A stretch of 64,000 bases of DNA from Cardiobacteriaceae bacterium (GCA_030529365.1 JAUMXB010000005.1:1-64000); one strand, 5' to 3'. Positions 46,531 to 56,037 are shown, counted from the stretch's first letter. Translations and numbers: made by a program. The notes: a model not told the origin generated them from the letters alone.

Positions 46531-47115
46531 TCACACAAAGCGGTTCATCATCAAGAGATTGGTCAGGCTGCTTTCCGAGCGGCGATCAGTATTGGGATTG
46601 AAGGCTTCGTAGCGCTTGTCTTCACTGGCTTCTATGGCAAAGCCCTGAATGGAAAGACGATCTGCAGGTTTGCCGACGATGGTCAGCACCAGCGCACCAT
46701 CGCGCACCAGCTGGATACGATACAGGTTGAGAGCGGGTTCGCGGCCAAAACCCAGTTCGATGCCGTAAGTCACGGCATGGTGCGCGCTGTCGTAAGTCGG
46801 CGGTGGCGCAAACTTTTTGAAACGCACTTCTTCCGCGCCTTCCAGCCCGTTTTCCTGGTTCAAAATCAGGAGGTCTTCTTCCGCTTTCGCCTTGACGGCC
46901 GCCACGTCAATATGCCCGCCTGCGGCATCCACATAGCCCACCGGCAAGCTGGTCAGCAGGGCGAATACGCCTTCCTGCGCCGCTTTGGGTCTGGCCACGG
47001 CGATGATGTTGCTGCCGCTGTCAGGTTCGCCGTATTCCTCGGCGAAAAACTGGCGACGCTCGCTGTCATTCAATACCTGCCAGTCGGCAGGAACAATCAG
47101 TTTGCTCTGCATCAT
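46531..47115 (-). CDS. Uncharacterised protein, DUF2167-like pattern
   Basis: A 194-residue soluble protein without signal peptide or membrane helix. Parts resemble DUF2167 ([20 protein letters not shown], then [20 protein letters not shown] and a GALVLTIVG block), but that family usually ends in membrane helices, which are missing. The family call is therefore tentative. Its start overlaps the rnt stop by 4 nt, so it is co-expressed with RNase T; what joins them functionally is unknown. Confidence 0.6.
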   Translation of the reverse strand: MMQSKLIVPADWQVLNDSERRQFFAEEYGEPDSGSNIIAVARPKAAQEGVFALLTSLPVGYVDAAGGHIDVAAVKAKAEEDLLILNQENGLEGAEEVRFKKFAPPPTYDSAHHAVTYGIELGFGREPALNLYRIQLVRDGALVLTIVGKPADRLSIQGFAIEASEDKRYEAFNPNTDRRSESSLTNLLMMNRFV

Positions 47116-47735
47116 GGGGAAAAATTGAATCCTATGTTGTCTGCCCAGGTGTTGACGATTTTACAGAAAATTTCCGCGGTGAGTTCAGTGTCGTATTTGG
47201 CGGAATGCGCTTTGCTGCTGTCGTATTCCAGCCCCGCTTCGCGGGCAATGCGCGCCAGCACGGTTTGCCCGTAGGCAAGTGCGCCAAGCGACACGGTATC
47301 GAGCGCGCTGAAGGGATGGAAAGGATTGCGGTCATATTTGGTGCGCTCGGCAAGCGCGTTCACAAAGCCGAGGTCGAACTGGGCATTGTGCCCCACCAAA
47401 ATGCTGCGGTTGCAGCCCTGCTTTTTCTGGTATTCGCGGATGGGCGCGAAAAAGCGATCGGCCACTTTCGCTTCTTCCAACGCCGGACGCAGCGGATGAT
47501 AGGGGTCGATGCCGGTGATTTTCAGCGATTCAGGATCGATATTGGCATTTTTGAAGGGCTGGACGTGGTAATGAATGGTTTCCACCGGCACCAGACGCTG
47601 TTTTTCATCGAAATTCACCAGCACGGCGGCCACTTCGAGCAAGGCATCTTTCTTGGCGTCGAAACCGCCGGTTTCCACATCGACGACCACGGGCAAAAAA
47701 CCGCGGAAGCGCTGGCTGATCAGGGAAGTTGTCAT
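47112..47735 (-). CDS. rnt: Ribonuclease T
   Basis: DEDDh 3'-5' exoribonuclease that trims tRNA and other stable RNA ends. The catalytic blocks are [20 protein letters not shown] and the [12 protein letters not shown] segment carrying the final His and Asp. It has 207 residues. It overlaps the downstream unknown gene. Confidence 0.94.
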   Translation of the reverse strand: MTTSLISQRFRGFLPVVVDVETGGFDAKKDALLEVAAVLVNFDEKQRLVPVETIHYHVQPFKNANIDPESLKITGIDPYHPLRPALEEAKVADRFFAPIREYQKKQGCNRSILVGHNAQFDLGFVNALAERTKYDRNPFHPFSALDTVSLGALAYGQTVLARIAREAGLEYDSSKAHSAKYDTELTAEIFCKIVNTWADNIGFNFSP

Positions 47736-47752
47736 TATTGTCCTTCAAAAAA

Positions 47753-48319
47753 TTAGGGAACCTGCACGCCGCGCCAGGCCGCCTGGGTATAGAGAATCAT
47801 GGAATAAAGCGTGAGTGCGGCCGCGATGATGAGCAGCACTTGCCCGATTTGCCAGATGGGCAGGCCGATGAAGCGCTCCTGGTAGATGAGAAAACCGAGC
47901 GAGAACATTTGCGCGGTGGTTTTCCATTTGCCGATATTGGAGACGGCCACTACGCTGCGCTTGCCCAGCCCGGCCATCCATTCGCGCAAGGCGGAAATCC
48001 AGATTTCGCGGCCAACGATGATGATGGTGCACAGCATCAGCCAGATTTCCGGGCGGCTTTGCAGCACGACAGCCAGCACGGTGCAGACCATGAGCTTGTC
48101 CGCCACTGGATCGAGAAACGCGCCAAACGGACTTTCTTCCCCGTATTTGCGGGCAATCCAGCCATCGAGATAATCGCTGATGCAGGCCACGGTGTAGATG
48201 ATCAGCGCAAGCCACTGCCCCCACGCGGCCGGATGCCAATAAAAGGCAATGATAAAGAGCGGTATCAGGATGACCCGCAATATCGTCAGTTTCATGGCCA
48301 TACCTTTCATCGTCATCAT
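47753..48319 (-). CDS. pgsA: CDP-diacylglycerol-glycerol-3-phosphate 3-phosphatidyltransferase
   Basis: Makes phosphatidylglycerophosphate, the committed step to phosphatidylglycerol. An integral membrane protein of 188 residues with the CDP-alcohol phosphotransferase signature SDYLDGWIARKYGEESPFGA followed by FLDPVADK. Several in-frame ATGs occupy the first nine codons; the first overlaps the uvrC stop. The uvrC-pgsA pair is the usual gammaproteobacterial order. Confidence 0.93.
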   Translation of the reverse strand: MMTMKGMAMKLTILRVILIPLFIIAFYWHPAAWGQWLALIIYTVACISDYLDGWIARKYGEESPFGAFLDPVADKLMVCTVLAVVLQSRPEIWLMLCTIIIVGREIWISALREWMAGLGKRSVVAVSNIGKWKTTAQMFSLGFLIYQERFIGLPIWQIGQVLLIIAAALTLYSMILYTQAAWRGVQVP

Positions 48320-50139
48320 CCCCTGTCGTGTAAGCTTGCGTAAATGTCTTCGGCCAGTTGCAGCGAAATGCCGGGCACCCGCGCCAGTTCCTGCACGGAA
48401 GCCGCTTCGACCATGCCCAGACCGCCGAAATATTTTAGCAGGGCTTGGCGGCGTTTGGCACCGACGCCCGGAATTTGTTCCAGCACCGATCCCTGGCTTT
48501 TCTTGCCGCGGCTTTTGCGATGCGCGCTGATGGCAAAGCGGTGCGCCTCGTCGCGGATCTGCACGACGAGTTGCATCGCCTGGCTGTCGGCAGGCAGGAA
48601 AAACGGCTGGTTATCGCCGGGCAACCAGAATTGCTCCAACCCGGCCTTGCGCCCCTGCCCTTTCGAAACGCCGACCAGCCGCACGCCGCTCACGCCCAGT
48701 TCGGCAAGCGCTTCCACCGCCTGCCGCAACTGCCCTTTGCCGCCGTCGATAAACATCACGTCCGGCCATTTCGCGTCCGCGCTTTCCTTCAGGCGCGCAA
48801 AGCGCCGCGCCACCACCTGCCGGATCGCCGCATAATCGTCGCCAGCGGCCACGTCTTTGATATTGAAGCGGCGATAATCGCTTTTCAGCGCGCCACGCCG
48901 GTCGAACACCACGCACGACGCCACCGTGCTGTCGCCCTGGGTATGGGAAATATCCACGCATTCGATGCGCTCCGGCACTTTCTCCCAGGCAAACGCCTCG
49001 GCGAGCGCCTGAAAACGCGTCTGCATGGAAAGCTTGGCCGACAGGGTCATGTTGAGATTGAGGCGGGCATTCTCCTCGGCAAGCGTCAGCCATTGCCGCC
49101 TGTTTTCGCGCGGATTGGCGTTGAGCATCACCTTGCGCCCGGCGCGTTCGGCCAGCCATGGCAGCAGCATGTCCTGCTCGTGCGGCATGGCGTTCACAAT
49201 GAGCTGCGGCGGCGGATGGCGCTCGGCATAAAACTGGGCGATAAAGGCGGACATGATTTCCCCGTCTGCCGTCTCATCGGGGATTTTCGGATAGTACGCC
49301 TGCGAGGCCACCTGGTCGCCGTCGCGGTAAAACATCACCTGCACGCACGCCTCGCCGTAGCCCGTCACCACGGCCAGCACATCCGCATCCTGCGCGCCGT
49401 GGCTTTGATGCTGCGGCCCGCCCACTTTGCGCAACTGGGCAATCTGGTCGCGCAACTGCGCCGCGCGCTCGAAATCGAGCTTTTCCGCCGCCGCATTCAT
49501 CTCGGCAGTCATCTGCGCGAACAGCTCGTCGCTGCGTCCGCTCAAAAACGCGCGCGTCTGCGCTACGGTTTTCGCATAGTCCTCAGCGCTGATATAGCCC
49601 ACGCACGGCGCATGGCAGCGCTCGATCTGGTATTGCAGACAGGGGCGGCTGCGATTGGCGAAAAAGCTGTCCTCGCACTGGCGCACGCGGAACACTTTCT
49701 GCAAGGTATCAAGCGCCTGACGCACTGCGCCGCTGTTGGGATACGGCCCGAAAAACTCGCCGTTCCTGCGCGCGCCACGATGAAAGGCAAGACGCGGGAA
49801 AGCGTGGCTGGAGAGCTTGATGTAGGGATAGGATTTGTCGTCGCGCATCAGGATGTTGAAACGCGGGCGATGCGCCTTGATCAGATTGTTCTCGAGAATC
49901 AGCGCCGCGCTTTCGCTTTCCGTCGCCGTGGTTTCAATATCCACCACCAGCGCCATCAGCGCCTGCGTTTTCACGCTCAGACCGGTTTCGCGGAAATAGC
50001 TCGCCAGGCGCTTTTTGAGATTTTTCGCCTTGCCGACATAGAGCACCGTGCCGTTCCTGTCGCGCATCTGATAGACGCCGGGCAACGTCGTCACATGGCT
50101 CAAGAAAACCTTGGCATCGAAACTGCGGGATTCACTCAT
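48316..50139 (-). CDS. uvrC: Excinuclease ABC subunit C
   Basis: Makes the dual incisions of nucleotide excision repair. The GIY-YIG nuclease domain is N-terminal (LPGVYQMRDRNGTVLYVGKA), with a UVR domain in the middle (ERAAQLRDQIAQLRK), the RNase H-like nuclease (VDISHTQGDSTVASCVVF, DVMFIDGGKGQL) and C-terminal helix-hairpin-helix motifs (QIPGVGAKRRQALLKYFGG). It has 607 residues. The ATG at 50139 lacks a Shine-Dalgarno sequence; its leader is repeat copy 17. It overlaps pgsA. Confidence 0.95.
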   Translation of the reverse strand: MSESRSFDAKVFLSHVTTLPGVYQMRDRNGTVLYVGKAKNLKKRLASYFRETGLSVKTQALMALVVDIETTATESESAALILENNLIKAHRPRFNILMRDDKSYPYIKLSSHAFPRLAFHRGARRNGEFFGPYPNSGAVRQALDTLQKVFRVRQCEDSFFANRSRPCLQYQIERCHAPCVGYISAEDYAKTVAQTRAFLSGRSDELFAQMTAEMNAAAEKLDFERAAQLRDQIAQLRKVGGPQHQSHGAQDADVLAVVTGYGEACVQVMFYRDGDQVASQAYYPKIPDETADGEIMSAFIAQFYAERHPPPQLIVNAMPHEQDMLLPWLAERAGRKVMLNANPRENRRQWLTLAEENARLNLNMTLSAKLSMQTRFQALAEAFAWEKVPERIECVDISHTQGDSTVASCVVFDRRGALKSDYRRFNIKDVAAGDDYAAIRQVVARRFARLKESADAKWPDVMFIDGGKGQLRQAVEALAELGVSGVRLVGVSKGQGRKAGLEQFWLPGDNQPFFLPADSQAMQLVVQIRDEAHRFAISAHRKSRGKKSQGSVLEQIPGVGAKRRQALLKYFGGLGMVEAASVQELARVPGISLQLAEDIYASLHDRG

Positions 50140-50152
50140 TATCAAAAATCAA

Positions 50153-50241
50153 TCAAAAATAGTTGTTTTTTACCATCACAAAGCGCTTATCATGCAAAAA
50201 TTTCTCATCGAAAGCGCTTCACATTGGTAAAAAATGACTAT
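50153..50241. repeat. AAGCGCTT intergenic repeat, copy 17 (two-core)
   Basis: Cores at 50181-50188 and 50212-50219, 31 bp apart, with both outer ends (AAAATAGTTGTTTTTTACCA and TTGGTAAAAAATGACTAT), so the element is complete and nearly symmetric. The kdsB stop TAG (50238-50240) is the TAG of the right end. Confidence 0.92.
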
Positions 50242-50987
50242 CCTTTGCTGTTCCGCAAAAATTCCTCGATGCGCACAACATCCGCTTCGCAATCCACGCC
50301 GGCAGGCGGCGCTTCATCCACAACCTGCACGGCAATGCGGTGGCCATGTTCGAGAAAGCGCAATTGTTCGAGATTTTCCGCCTGCTCCAAAGGTGTTGCC
50401 GCCATATGCGGATAGGCGTTGAGCGCCGCAACACGGTAGGCATAGATGCCGATATGGCGCAGATAGGGAAAGTTCGCATCCACGCCACCCGCGTCACGCA
50501 CGAAAGGGATGGCGGCGCGCGAAAAATACAGGGCATGGCCGGACTGGTCGCAAACCACTTTGACGGCGGTGGCCGCGGCCACCTCTTCATCAGCAGCAAA
50601 ACGCGCGGCCAGCGTGGCCACGCTCGCTTCGGGATGGCGCACCAGCGCATCGGCCACGGCCGTGATCAGCGACGGCGGCAACAGCGGTTCGTCGCCCTGC
50701 ACGTTGACGACGATCATGTCGTCCTCCCAGCCGAGAAAGGCGGCAACTTCCTGCAAGCGCGCCGTGCCGTTGGCATGATCGGGCCGCGTCATGATCCACG
50801 GCACATCTTCCCTGTCCAGCACTGCGGCAATGCGCCCGTCATCGCAGGCCACCAACAGTGGCAAGCCTGCCTGTTTCGCCTGGCGCACGGTGCGCACGAT
50901 GAGCGGCATACCGCCTATCTCGCGCAGCATTTTGCCAGGCAGGCGAGTGGATGCGTAACGCGCGGGAATGACGATGACCGGTTTCAT
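50238..50987 (-). CDS. kdsB: 3-deoxy-manno-octulosonate cytidylyltransferase
   Basis: Activates KDO as CMP-KDO for lipopolysaccharide core synthesis. It opens KPVIVIPARYASTRLPGK and has WEDDMIVVNVQGDEPLLPP and HIGIYAYR, all family hallmarks. It has 249 residues. The start at 50987 overlaps the Trm112-like gene stop by 4 nt, as in the common ycaR-kdsB pair. Its presence implies a Gram-negative outer membrane with KDO. Confidence 0.95.
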   Translation of the reverse strand: MKPVIVIPARYASTRLPGKMLREIGGMPLIVRTVRQAKQAGLPLLVACDDGRIAAVLDREDVPWIMTRPDHANGTARLQEVAAFLGWEDDMIVVNVQGDEPLLPPSLITAVADALVRHPEASVATLAARFAADEEVAAATAVKVVCDQSGHALYFSRAAIPFVRDAGGVDANFPYLRHIGIYAYRVAALNAYPHMAATPLEQAENLEQLRFLEHGHRIAVQVVDEAPPAGVDCEADVVRIEEFLRNSKG

Positions 50988-51178
50988 GTCTGCGCCTGCC
51001 ACTCGTCATCCGCGTTTTTCTGCTGCGCGGCTTCCGGCAGCAGGCGGGCAATGCCGTCCAGCAAGGGATAGCGCCGCTGCCCGTCGGCAGTGACGAGCCA
51101 TTGCCCGTCCTCGCTGGTAACGAGCGACTGCCCGTCCAGCGGGCAGCGCAGGAGATCAATGATTGCCGCGATTGTCAT
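50984..51178 (-). CDS. Trm112-like protein (YcaR type)
   Basis: A 64-residue protein with the Trm112 pattern: IIDLLRCPLDGQSLV near the start and RRYPLLDGIARLLP after a short hairpin. GGAGGAAG lies just before the ATG at 51178. Its first codons overlap the last 23 bases of the rne-tal fusion gene, and it overlaps kdsB by 4 nt, tying all three into one leftward transcription unit. Confidence 0.8.
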   Translation of the reverse strand: MTIAAIIDLLRCPLDGQSLVTSEDGQWLVTADGQRRYPLLDGIARLLPEAAQQKNADDEWQAQT

Positions 51179-54100
51179 CGTCTTCCTCCGCCAGATCATC
51201 GTCCTCAGCTGGTGCGTCCGTTGCCGGGGATTCTGCTGCCGGTGCGCTGTCTTCAGCGGTTTCTGCCGCCGGAAGCGCTTTTCCGCCTTCCTGGATGTCG
51301 GCACGGATGGCATTCATCTTGGCTTCCAGGGCATTGAGCAAATCGGCAAACGCCCCCTCAAACTGGGCAACGCCTTCCTGCTCCAGCGTATCGGTAATCG
51401 CGCCGAGATTGATGCCGGCATCTTCGATGTTACGAATGAGCGCCGGCGCCTGGTCGATATCGCGCAACAGGGTGGCAGCCGGCTGGCCATGATCACGGAA
51501 AGCATCGTAAGTGGCGGGCGGCACGGTGTTGACGGTATCGACGCCAATCAGCTGGTCAACATAGCGCACGTCGGAATAGGCCGGATTCTTGGTGCCGGTA
51601 CTCGCCCAGAGCAGACGCTGCACTGCCGCGCCTTTCTGCGCCAGCGCAATCCAGTCATCATGGCTGATGCGCTCCAGATAGTAGGCATAGGCCATCTGCG
51701 CATTGGCAATCGCCGCGCGGCCACGCAGTTCCGCATGTTCTTCGCCGAGCAGGTCATCGATTTTGCTGTCCACGCGGCTCACGAAGAAGCTCGCCACGCT
51801 GCGGATGAAATCGATGGACTCGCCTTTTTCCACGCGCTGCTTCAAGCCATCCATATAGGCTTCGAGCACGGCGGCATAGCGCTCCACGGAGAACAGCAGG
51901 GTCACGTTCACATGAATGCCTTCGGCAATCAGACGGGCGATGGCCTCTACACCAGCCTGGGTGGCCGGCACCTTGATCATCACGTTTTCCCGCGCCACAC
52001 GACGGTGCAGGTCAAGCGCTTCCGCCACGGTTTTTTCCGCGTCATGGGCAATATCGGGCGACACTTCCAGCGATACCATGCCATCCGTACCGCCAGTTTT
52101 TTCAAAGACCGGCATCATCTGGTCGCACGCGGCCTGAATGTCTTCAATGGCCAGCGCGAAGAACGCATCGCGCACGTTGCCTTCGGGATTGGCGGCAAGC
52201 CAGGCGCGCAAACCGGCATCATAGGCATCGCTGCCGGCAAAGGCTTTCTGGAAGATGGCCGGGTTGGACGTCACGCCGCGCAAATCGTCTTCGGCGATCA
52301 TCTTCGTGAGTTCGCCGGCTTCCAGCATGCCGCGGTGGATGTTGTCGTACCAGATGCTCTGGCCGTACACCTCCGGCAACTGGCGCAGCGGATTGGCAGA
52401 TGCCTTGCCCGCCTTTTCCTTGCGTTCCTTGCGCTCGCGGCGCGGTTTGCCCGCTTTTTCTTCCTTGGCGGCAGGCTCCGCTTCCGTTGCCTGCGCAGCC
52501 GCCGCTACCGCTTCGACTGCCTGCGCGTCTTCTGCTGCCACGTTTTCGTCGTTTTTCATGTCATTGTCCCCTTCCACAGATTCTGCCTTCGCAACCGGCT
52601 CCTCACGCAGCATGGCCACCATGCCCGGCGCCGAACCTTGCAGCTCAGCCGCAGTCGGCACGAAATCCTGCGCGCCATCCTGAAGATCGGTCATCACGAC
52701 TGCGTCGTCCGCCGCTTCAAGCTGCCCGTTGTCCGTCTCGACGTATTGCTCATCCGCCAGTTCATGCGTGCTGGTCACCTTGTCTTCTGCGGCCGTGTGC
52801 AGGCGGGTTTCTTCCGCCTTGCCCTGGCCACGCACGGCATTGACATCGCGCGGACGCCCCTTGCGCACTTCGCGGCCATTGATTTCTGCCGGCGGATTGG
52901 TCAGCGCTTCGATGCTGGGATTGACTTCATCTTTTACTGGCGCGCCACGATCGCGACGGCTGCGTTCCTGGCGTTCCTGACGCTCGCCACGCTCCTCGCG
53001 CTGCGCGGATTTTTCTTTCTCCGCCGCTCTTTCCGTAATCGCAGGCACCTCCTGACGGGCATTGTCGAAATCATCGACAACAGCGTTGTCGCGCAGATCT
53101 TCTTCATCCCGCTCATGGCGACGGCGACGGTCTGCATTGCTGCGACGGCCATTGCGCTGGTTTTCCTGCTCGCGGCCATTGCGACGGGCGCGTTCGCCAT
53201 TGTCGCGGCTTTCGCTCTTGTCGCCGTTTGCCTTGGCTTTTTGCCCCGGCTTGCTGGCATTGCGGTCTTCCTTGAAAAGCGCCACCACTTTCGAGAAGAA
53301 AGCGCTCAGTCCCTTGGCCTGCGGCACCGGCGACTGCGGCACCACGCCCTGCACGGCAGCCTGCTCGGGTAAAGTGCGCGCGCCGGATTTCTGCGCGGTA
53401 TCCTCTTCGCTTTCGCGGCGCACCGGCACACGATAGCTTGGCGTGCGCGCCATTTCCTCGCTCACTTCGTCATCACGCAGGCGCTCGATGTGATAATCCG
53501 GCGTATGCAGATTCGGATTGGGCACGAGAATGACTTCCACGCTGTTGCGCAGCTCGATCTGGCGGATGGCATGGCGTTTTTCGTTGAGCAGGAAAGTGGC
53601 GATGGAGACCGGCAATTCGCCCGTGATGCGTACGGTGCGCTCCTTCATCGCCTCTTCCTCGATCAGGCGCAGCAGGGAAAGCGCCATGGACTGGATGCCA
53701 CGGATGCTGCCCTGCCCCTTGCAACGCGGGCAGACCTGATGGCTTGCCTCATCGAGCGACGGACGCAAGCGCTGGCGTGACATTTCCAGAAGGCCGAAAC
53801 GGGAAATGCGGCCGATCTGGATGCGGGCGCGGTCAATATTGGTGGCGTCCATCAGACGCTGCTCCACATCCTTGCGGTTGCGCGATACGCCCATGTCAAT
53901 GAAATCAATGACAATCAAACCGCCCAAGTCGCGCAGGCGCAACTGGCGGGCAATCTCGTCGGCCGCTTCGAGGTTGGTCTGGTAGGCGGTTTCCTCGATG
54001 TCGCCGCCCTTGGTGGCGCGCGAGGAGTTGATGTCGATGGAGACCAGCGCTTCGGTGTAATCAATCACCAGTTCGCCACCGGAAGGCAGTTGCACGTTGC

Positions 54101-54941
54101 GCTGGTAGGCAGTCTCAATCTGGCCTTCGATCTGGTAGCGGGTAAACAGCGGAATATTGTCGTTATAAAGCTTCAGCTTGCTGATGTTGTTCGGCATCAC
54201 CAGCTTCATGAAATCGGTCGCCTGCTGGAACACGCGCTCGTCATCGATGAGAATCTGGCCGATATCCGGGCGCAGATAATCGCGCAGCGCACGCACGATG
54301 ATATTGCTTTCCTGGTAAATCAGGCGCTGCGGCGGCGCTTTCTGGTATTCCTCACTGATCGCGTCCCAAAGCTGGAGCAGGAAATCGAGGTCCCACTGCA
54401 ATTCTTCCTGGGCACGGCCAACGCCGGCCGTGCGCACGATCACGCCCATGTTGTCCGGCGCGTCGAGGCTGTCCAGCGTATCGCGCAGCTCGCGGCGGTC
54501 ATCGCCCTGAATGCGGCGCGAGACGCCACCGGCGCGCGGATTGTTGGGCATCAGCACCAGAAAACGGCCGGCGAGCGAGATATAGGTAGTAAGCGCCGCA
54601 CCCTTGTTGCCGCGCTCTTCCTTGTCGATCTGCACCAGCACGTCCTGGCCAACATGAATCATGTCCTTGAAAGAGGGCTGACCATCGCCGGTATAGGTGG
54701 AACCAACCAGATATTCCTTGGCGATTTCCTTGAAGGGGAGAAAACCGTGCCGGGCGCTGCCGTAGTCAACAAAAACCGCTTCGAGGGAAGGCTCGATACG
54801 GGTGATTTTCCCTTTGTAGATATTGGATTTCTTTTGCGCCGAGTGCAAAGTCTCGATATCGAGATCGTAGAGCTGCTGACCGTCCACAAGCGCTACGCGT
54901 AGCTCTTCTTGCTGGGTCGCGTTGATAAGCATTCTTTTCAT
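51156..54941 (-). CDS. rne: Ribonuclease E - transaldolase fusion protein
   Basis: One uninterrupted frame of 1261 codons. Residues 1 to about 515 are a full RNase E catalytic half: MKRMLINATQQEELRVALVD, the S1 domain, the 5'-sensor, the DNase I-like core with VSIDINSSRATKGGDIEETA and IVIDFIDM, and the zinc-link Cys404 and Cys407 (CPRCKGQG). Residues about 540-555 (GLSAFFSKVVALFKED) resemble the amphipathic membrane anchor. An Arg-rich then acidic and Ala/Lys-rich linker follows. At about 848 a complete transaldolase begins (NPLRQLPEVYGQSIWYDNIH), with LRGVTSNPAIFQKA and the Schiff-base motif MIKVPAT near residue 988. An acidic tail ends the protein. A possible internal start is Met795. RNase E normally has no such domain; the fusion is what the sequence shows, and its role is unknown. 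Confidence 0.92.
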   Translation of the reverse strand: MKRMLINATQQEELRVALVDGQQLYDLDIETLHSAQKKSNIYKGKITRIEPSLEAVFVDYGSARHGFLPFKEIAKEYLVGSTYTGDGQPSFKDMIHVGQDVLVQIDKEERGNKGAALTTYISLAGRFLVLMPNNPRAGGVSRRIQGDDRRELRDTLDSLDAPDNMGVIVRTAGVGRAQEELQWDLDFLLQLWDAISEEYQKAPPQRLIYQESNIIVRALRDYLRPDIGQILIDDERVFQQATDFMKLVMPNNISKLKLYNDNIPLFTRYQIEGQIETAYQRNVQLPSGGELVIDYTEALVSIDINSSRATKGGDIEETAYQTNLEAADEIARQLRLRDLGGLIVIDFIDMGVSRNRKDVEQRLMDATNIDRARIQIGRISRFGLLEMSRQRLRPSLDEASHQVCPRCKGQGSIRGIQSMALSLLRLIEEEAMKERTVRITGELPVSIATFLLNEKRHAIRQIELRNSVEVILVPNPNLHTPDYHIERLRDDEVSEEMARTPSYRVPVRRESEEDTAQKSGARTLPEQAAVQGVVPQSPVPQAKGLSAFFSKVVALFKEDRNASKPGQKAKANGDKSESRDNGERARRNGREQENQRNGRRSNADRRRRHERDEEDLRDNAVVDDFDNARQEVPAITERAAEKEKSAQREERGERQERQERSRRDRGAPVKDEVNPSIEALTNPPAEINGREVRKGRPRDVNAVRGQGKAEETRLHTAAEDKVTSTHELADEQYVETDNGQLEAADDAVVMTDLQDGAQDFVPTAAELQGSAPGMVAMLREEPVAKAESVEGDNDMKNDENVAAEDAQAVEAVAAAAQATEAEPAAKEEKAGKPRRERKERKEKAGKASANPLRQLPEVYGQSIWYDNIHRGMLEAGELTKMIAEDDLRGVTSNPAIFQKAFAGSDAYDAGLRAWLAANPEGNVRDAFFALAIEDIQAACDQMMPVFEKTGGTDGMVSLEVSPDIAHDAEKTVAEALDLHRRVARENVMIKVPATQAGVEAIARLIAEGIHVNVTLLFSVERYAAVLEAYMDGLKQRVEKGESIDFIRSVASFFVSRVDSKIDDLLGEEHAELRGRAAIANAQMAYAYYLERISHDDWIALAQKGAAVQRLLWASTGTKNPAYSDVRYVDQLIGVDTVNTVPPATYDAFRDHGQPAATLLRDIDQAPALIRNIEDAGINLGAITDTLEQEGVAQFEGAFADLLNALEAKMNAIRADIQEGGKALPAAETAEDSAPAAESPATDAPAEDDDLAEEDDDNRGNH

Positions 54942-55142
54942 AAGACGTAAATCTCCGTTTTTCCCGGCAGGGCATGCGGCTGAACGCACGTTTTCCGGGA
55001 GGTATTGCCATAAAAATTACAAACATCAACATGCTCCCCGGCAACCTGAAAAACAGCGCAGGGAACAGTGTCAAAATTCGGATGAAGAATCGCGGATGGG
55101 TCACAAAAAAACTCGCCAAACCGTGGCTGAAATGAGGCTCGA

Positions 55143-55171
55143 ATCATAACAATTTGCCCATATTTCCGCAA
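55143..55171 (-). promoter_or_regulatory. Predicted promoter of the rne-tal gene
   Basis: On the minus strand TTGCGG (55166-55171) and TATGAT (55143-55148) are 17 bp apart. This would give a leader of nearly 200 nt before the ATG at 54941. Long leaders mediate RNase E autoregulation in E. coli; whether this one does is unknown. Nothing else is recognisable in the 290-bp spacer to zapD. Confidence 0.5.
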
Positions 55172-55230
55172 CGGCGCGCTTGCCCCGCGAGGGCGATTTG
55201 TGCCACTATCGGCACAATTTCAGAAAAGTA

Positions 55231-56037
55231 ATGATCATGATCCACGCTTCTTCATCGCTGCCTTCGCTCCCCCCGCTCACGGTCTATGAACAGCCTCTGA
55301 ATGAAAGAATGCGCCTGTTCATGCGGCTGGAAACCATGTTCACGCAAATGAAGAATTTCCACCGCGCCGACGAATATTATTCCATCCAGCTTTTTCTCAA
55401 TGCCCTGTTCGACGTGCTCGATTTCCTGCACCGCTATGAAATCCGCTCGGAAATCATCAAGGAATTGCAGCGCTATCGCAGCGCCATCGAACGCGGCAAT
55501 CTCGCCTTTGCCCAGCACACGGAATCGCCCGCCGAGCTGCTGGCGCAAATCGACCATTCGCTTGGCGAAGCGCACGCCATCAATTTCAATATCATCAGCT
55601 CGTTGCGGGAAAACGAGCTTTTCAACAGCATGCGCCAGCGCAATTTCAACCAGAGCGGCAACTGCCTTTTTGAAGTGCCCGCCTACCAGTTTTGGCTCAT
55701 CCGCCAGGGAAACCGGGAAAATCCCTTTCTCATCCAGTGCTATGAAATGTTCCAGCCCATCATTCGCGCCATCATCCTCATCCTGCGGCTGGTGCGGCAA
55801 AGCGATGAAATCAGCGTGGTGCGCGCCGAAAAAGGCATGTTCCTGCGCGCCCTGAACAGCCAGATGCGCAACCAGATGATCCGCATCCACATGAACGCCA
55901 CCGACACCGTATTCCCCCGCGTCAGCGGCGACAAACACCGCTTCGCCGTGCGTTTCCATCATCAGGACGGGCCGGAATGCCGGGCTGAACAGAGCCGGGA
56001 CGATATTTGCTTCGGCGTGCAGATTTGCGCATTATAA
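55231..56037 (+). CDS. zapD: Cell division protein ZapD
   Basis: Cytoplasmic FtsZ-bundling protein (DUF1342). The family layout is clear: VYEQPLNERMRLFMRLETMF, FLHRYEIRSEIIKELQRYR, GNCLFEVPAYQFWLI and a C-terminal VFPRVSGDKHRFAVRFHH block. It has about 268 residues. The ATG at 55231 is favoured over one 17 codons upstream; a second ATG two codons later is possible. It is divergent from rne-tal. coaE and yacG, the usual neighbours, are not adjacent. Confidence 0.88.
   Translation: MIMIHASSSLPSLPPLTVYEQPLNERMRLFMRLETMFTQMKNFHRADEYYSIQLFLNALFDVLDFLHRYEIRSEIIKELQRYRSAIERGNLAFAQHTESPAELLAQIDHSLGEAHAINFNIISSLRENELFNSMRQRNFNQSGNCLFEVPAYQFWLIRQGNRENPFLIQCYEMFQPIIRAIILILRLVRQSDEISVVRAEKGMFLRALNSQMRNQMIRIHMNATDTVFPRVSGDKHRFAVRFHHQDGPECRAEQSRDDICFGVQICAL

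Noticed and set aside
51090-53372. 760-codon plus-strand frame opposite the rne-tal fusion
   Set aside because: I considered it because a hidden gene might explain the fusion, but its sequence is low-complexity Leu/Phe/Ala text complementary to the Arg/Glu-rich linker and transaldolase, with no recognisable domain.
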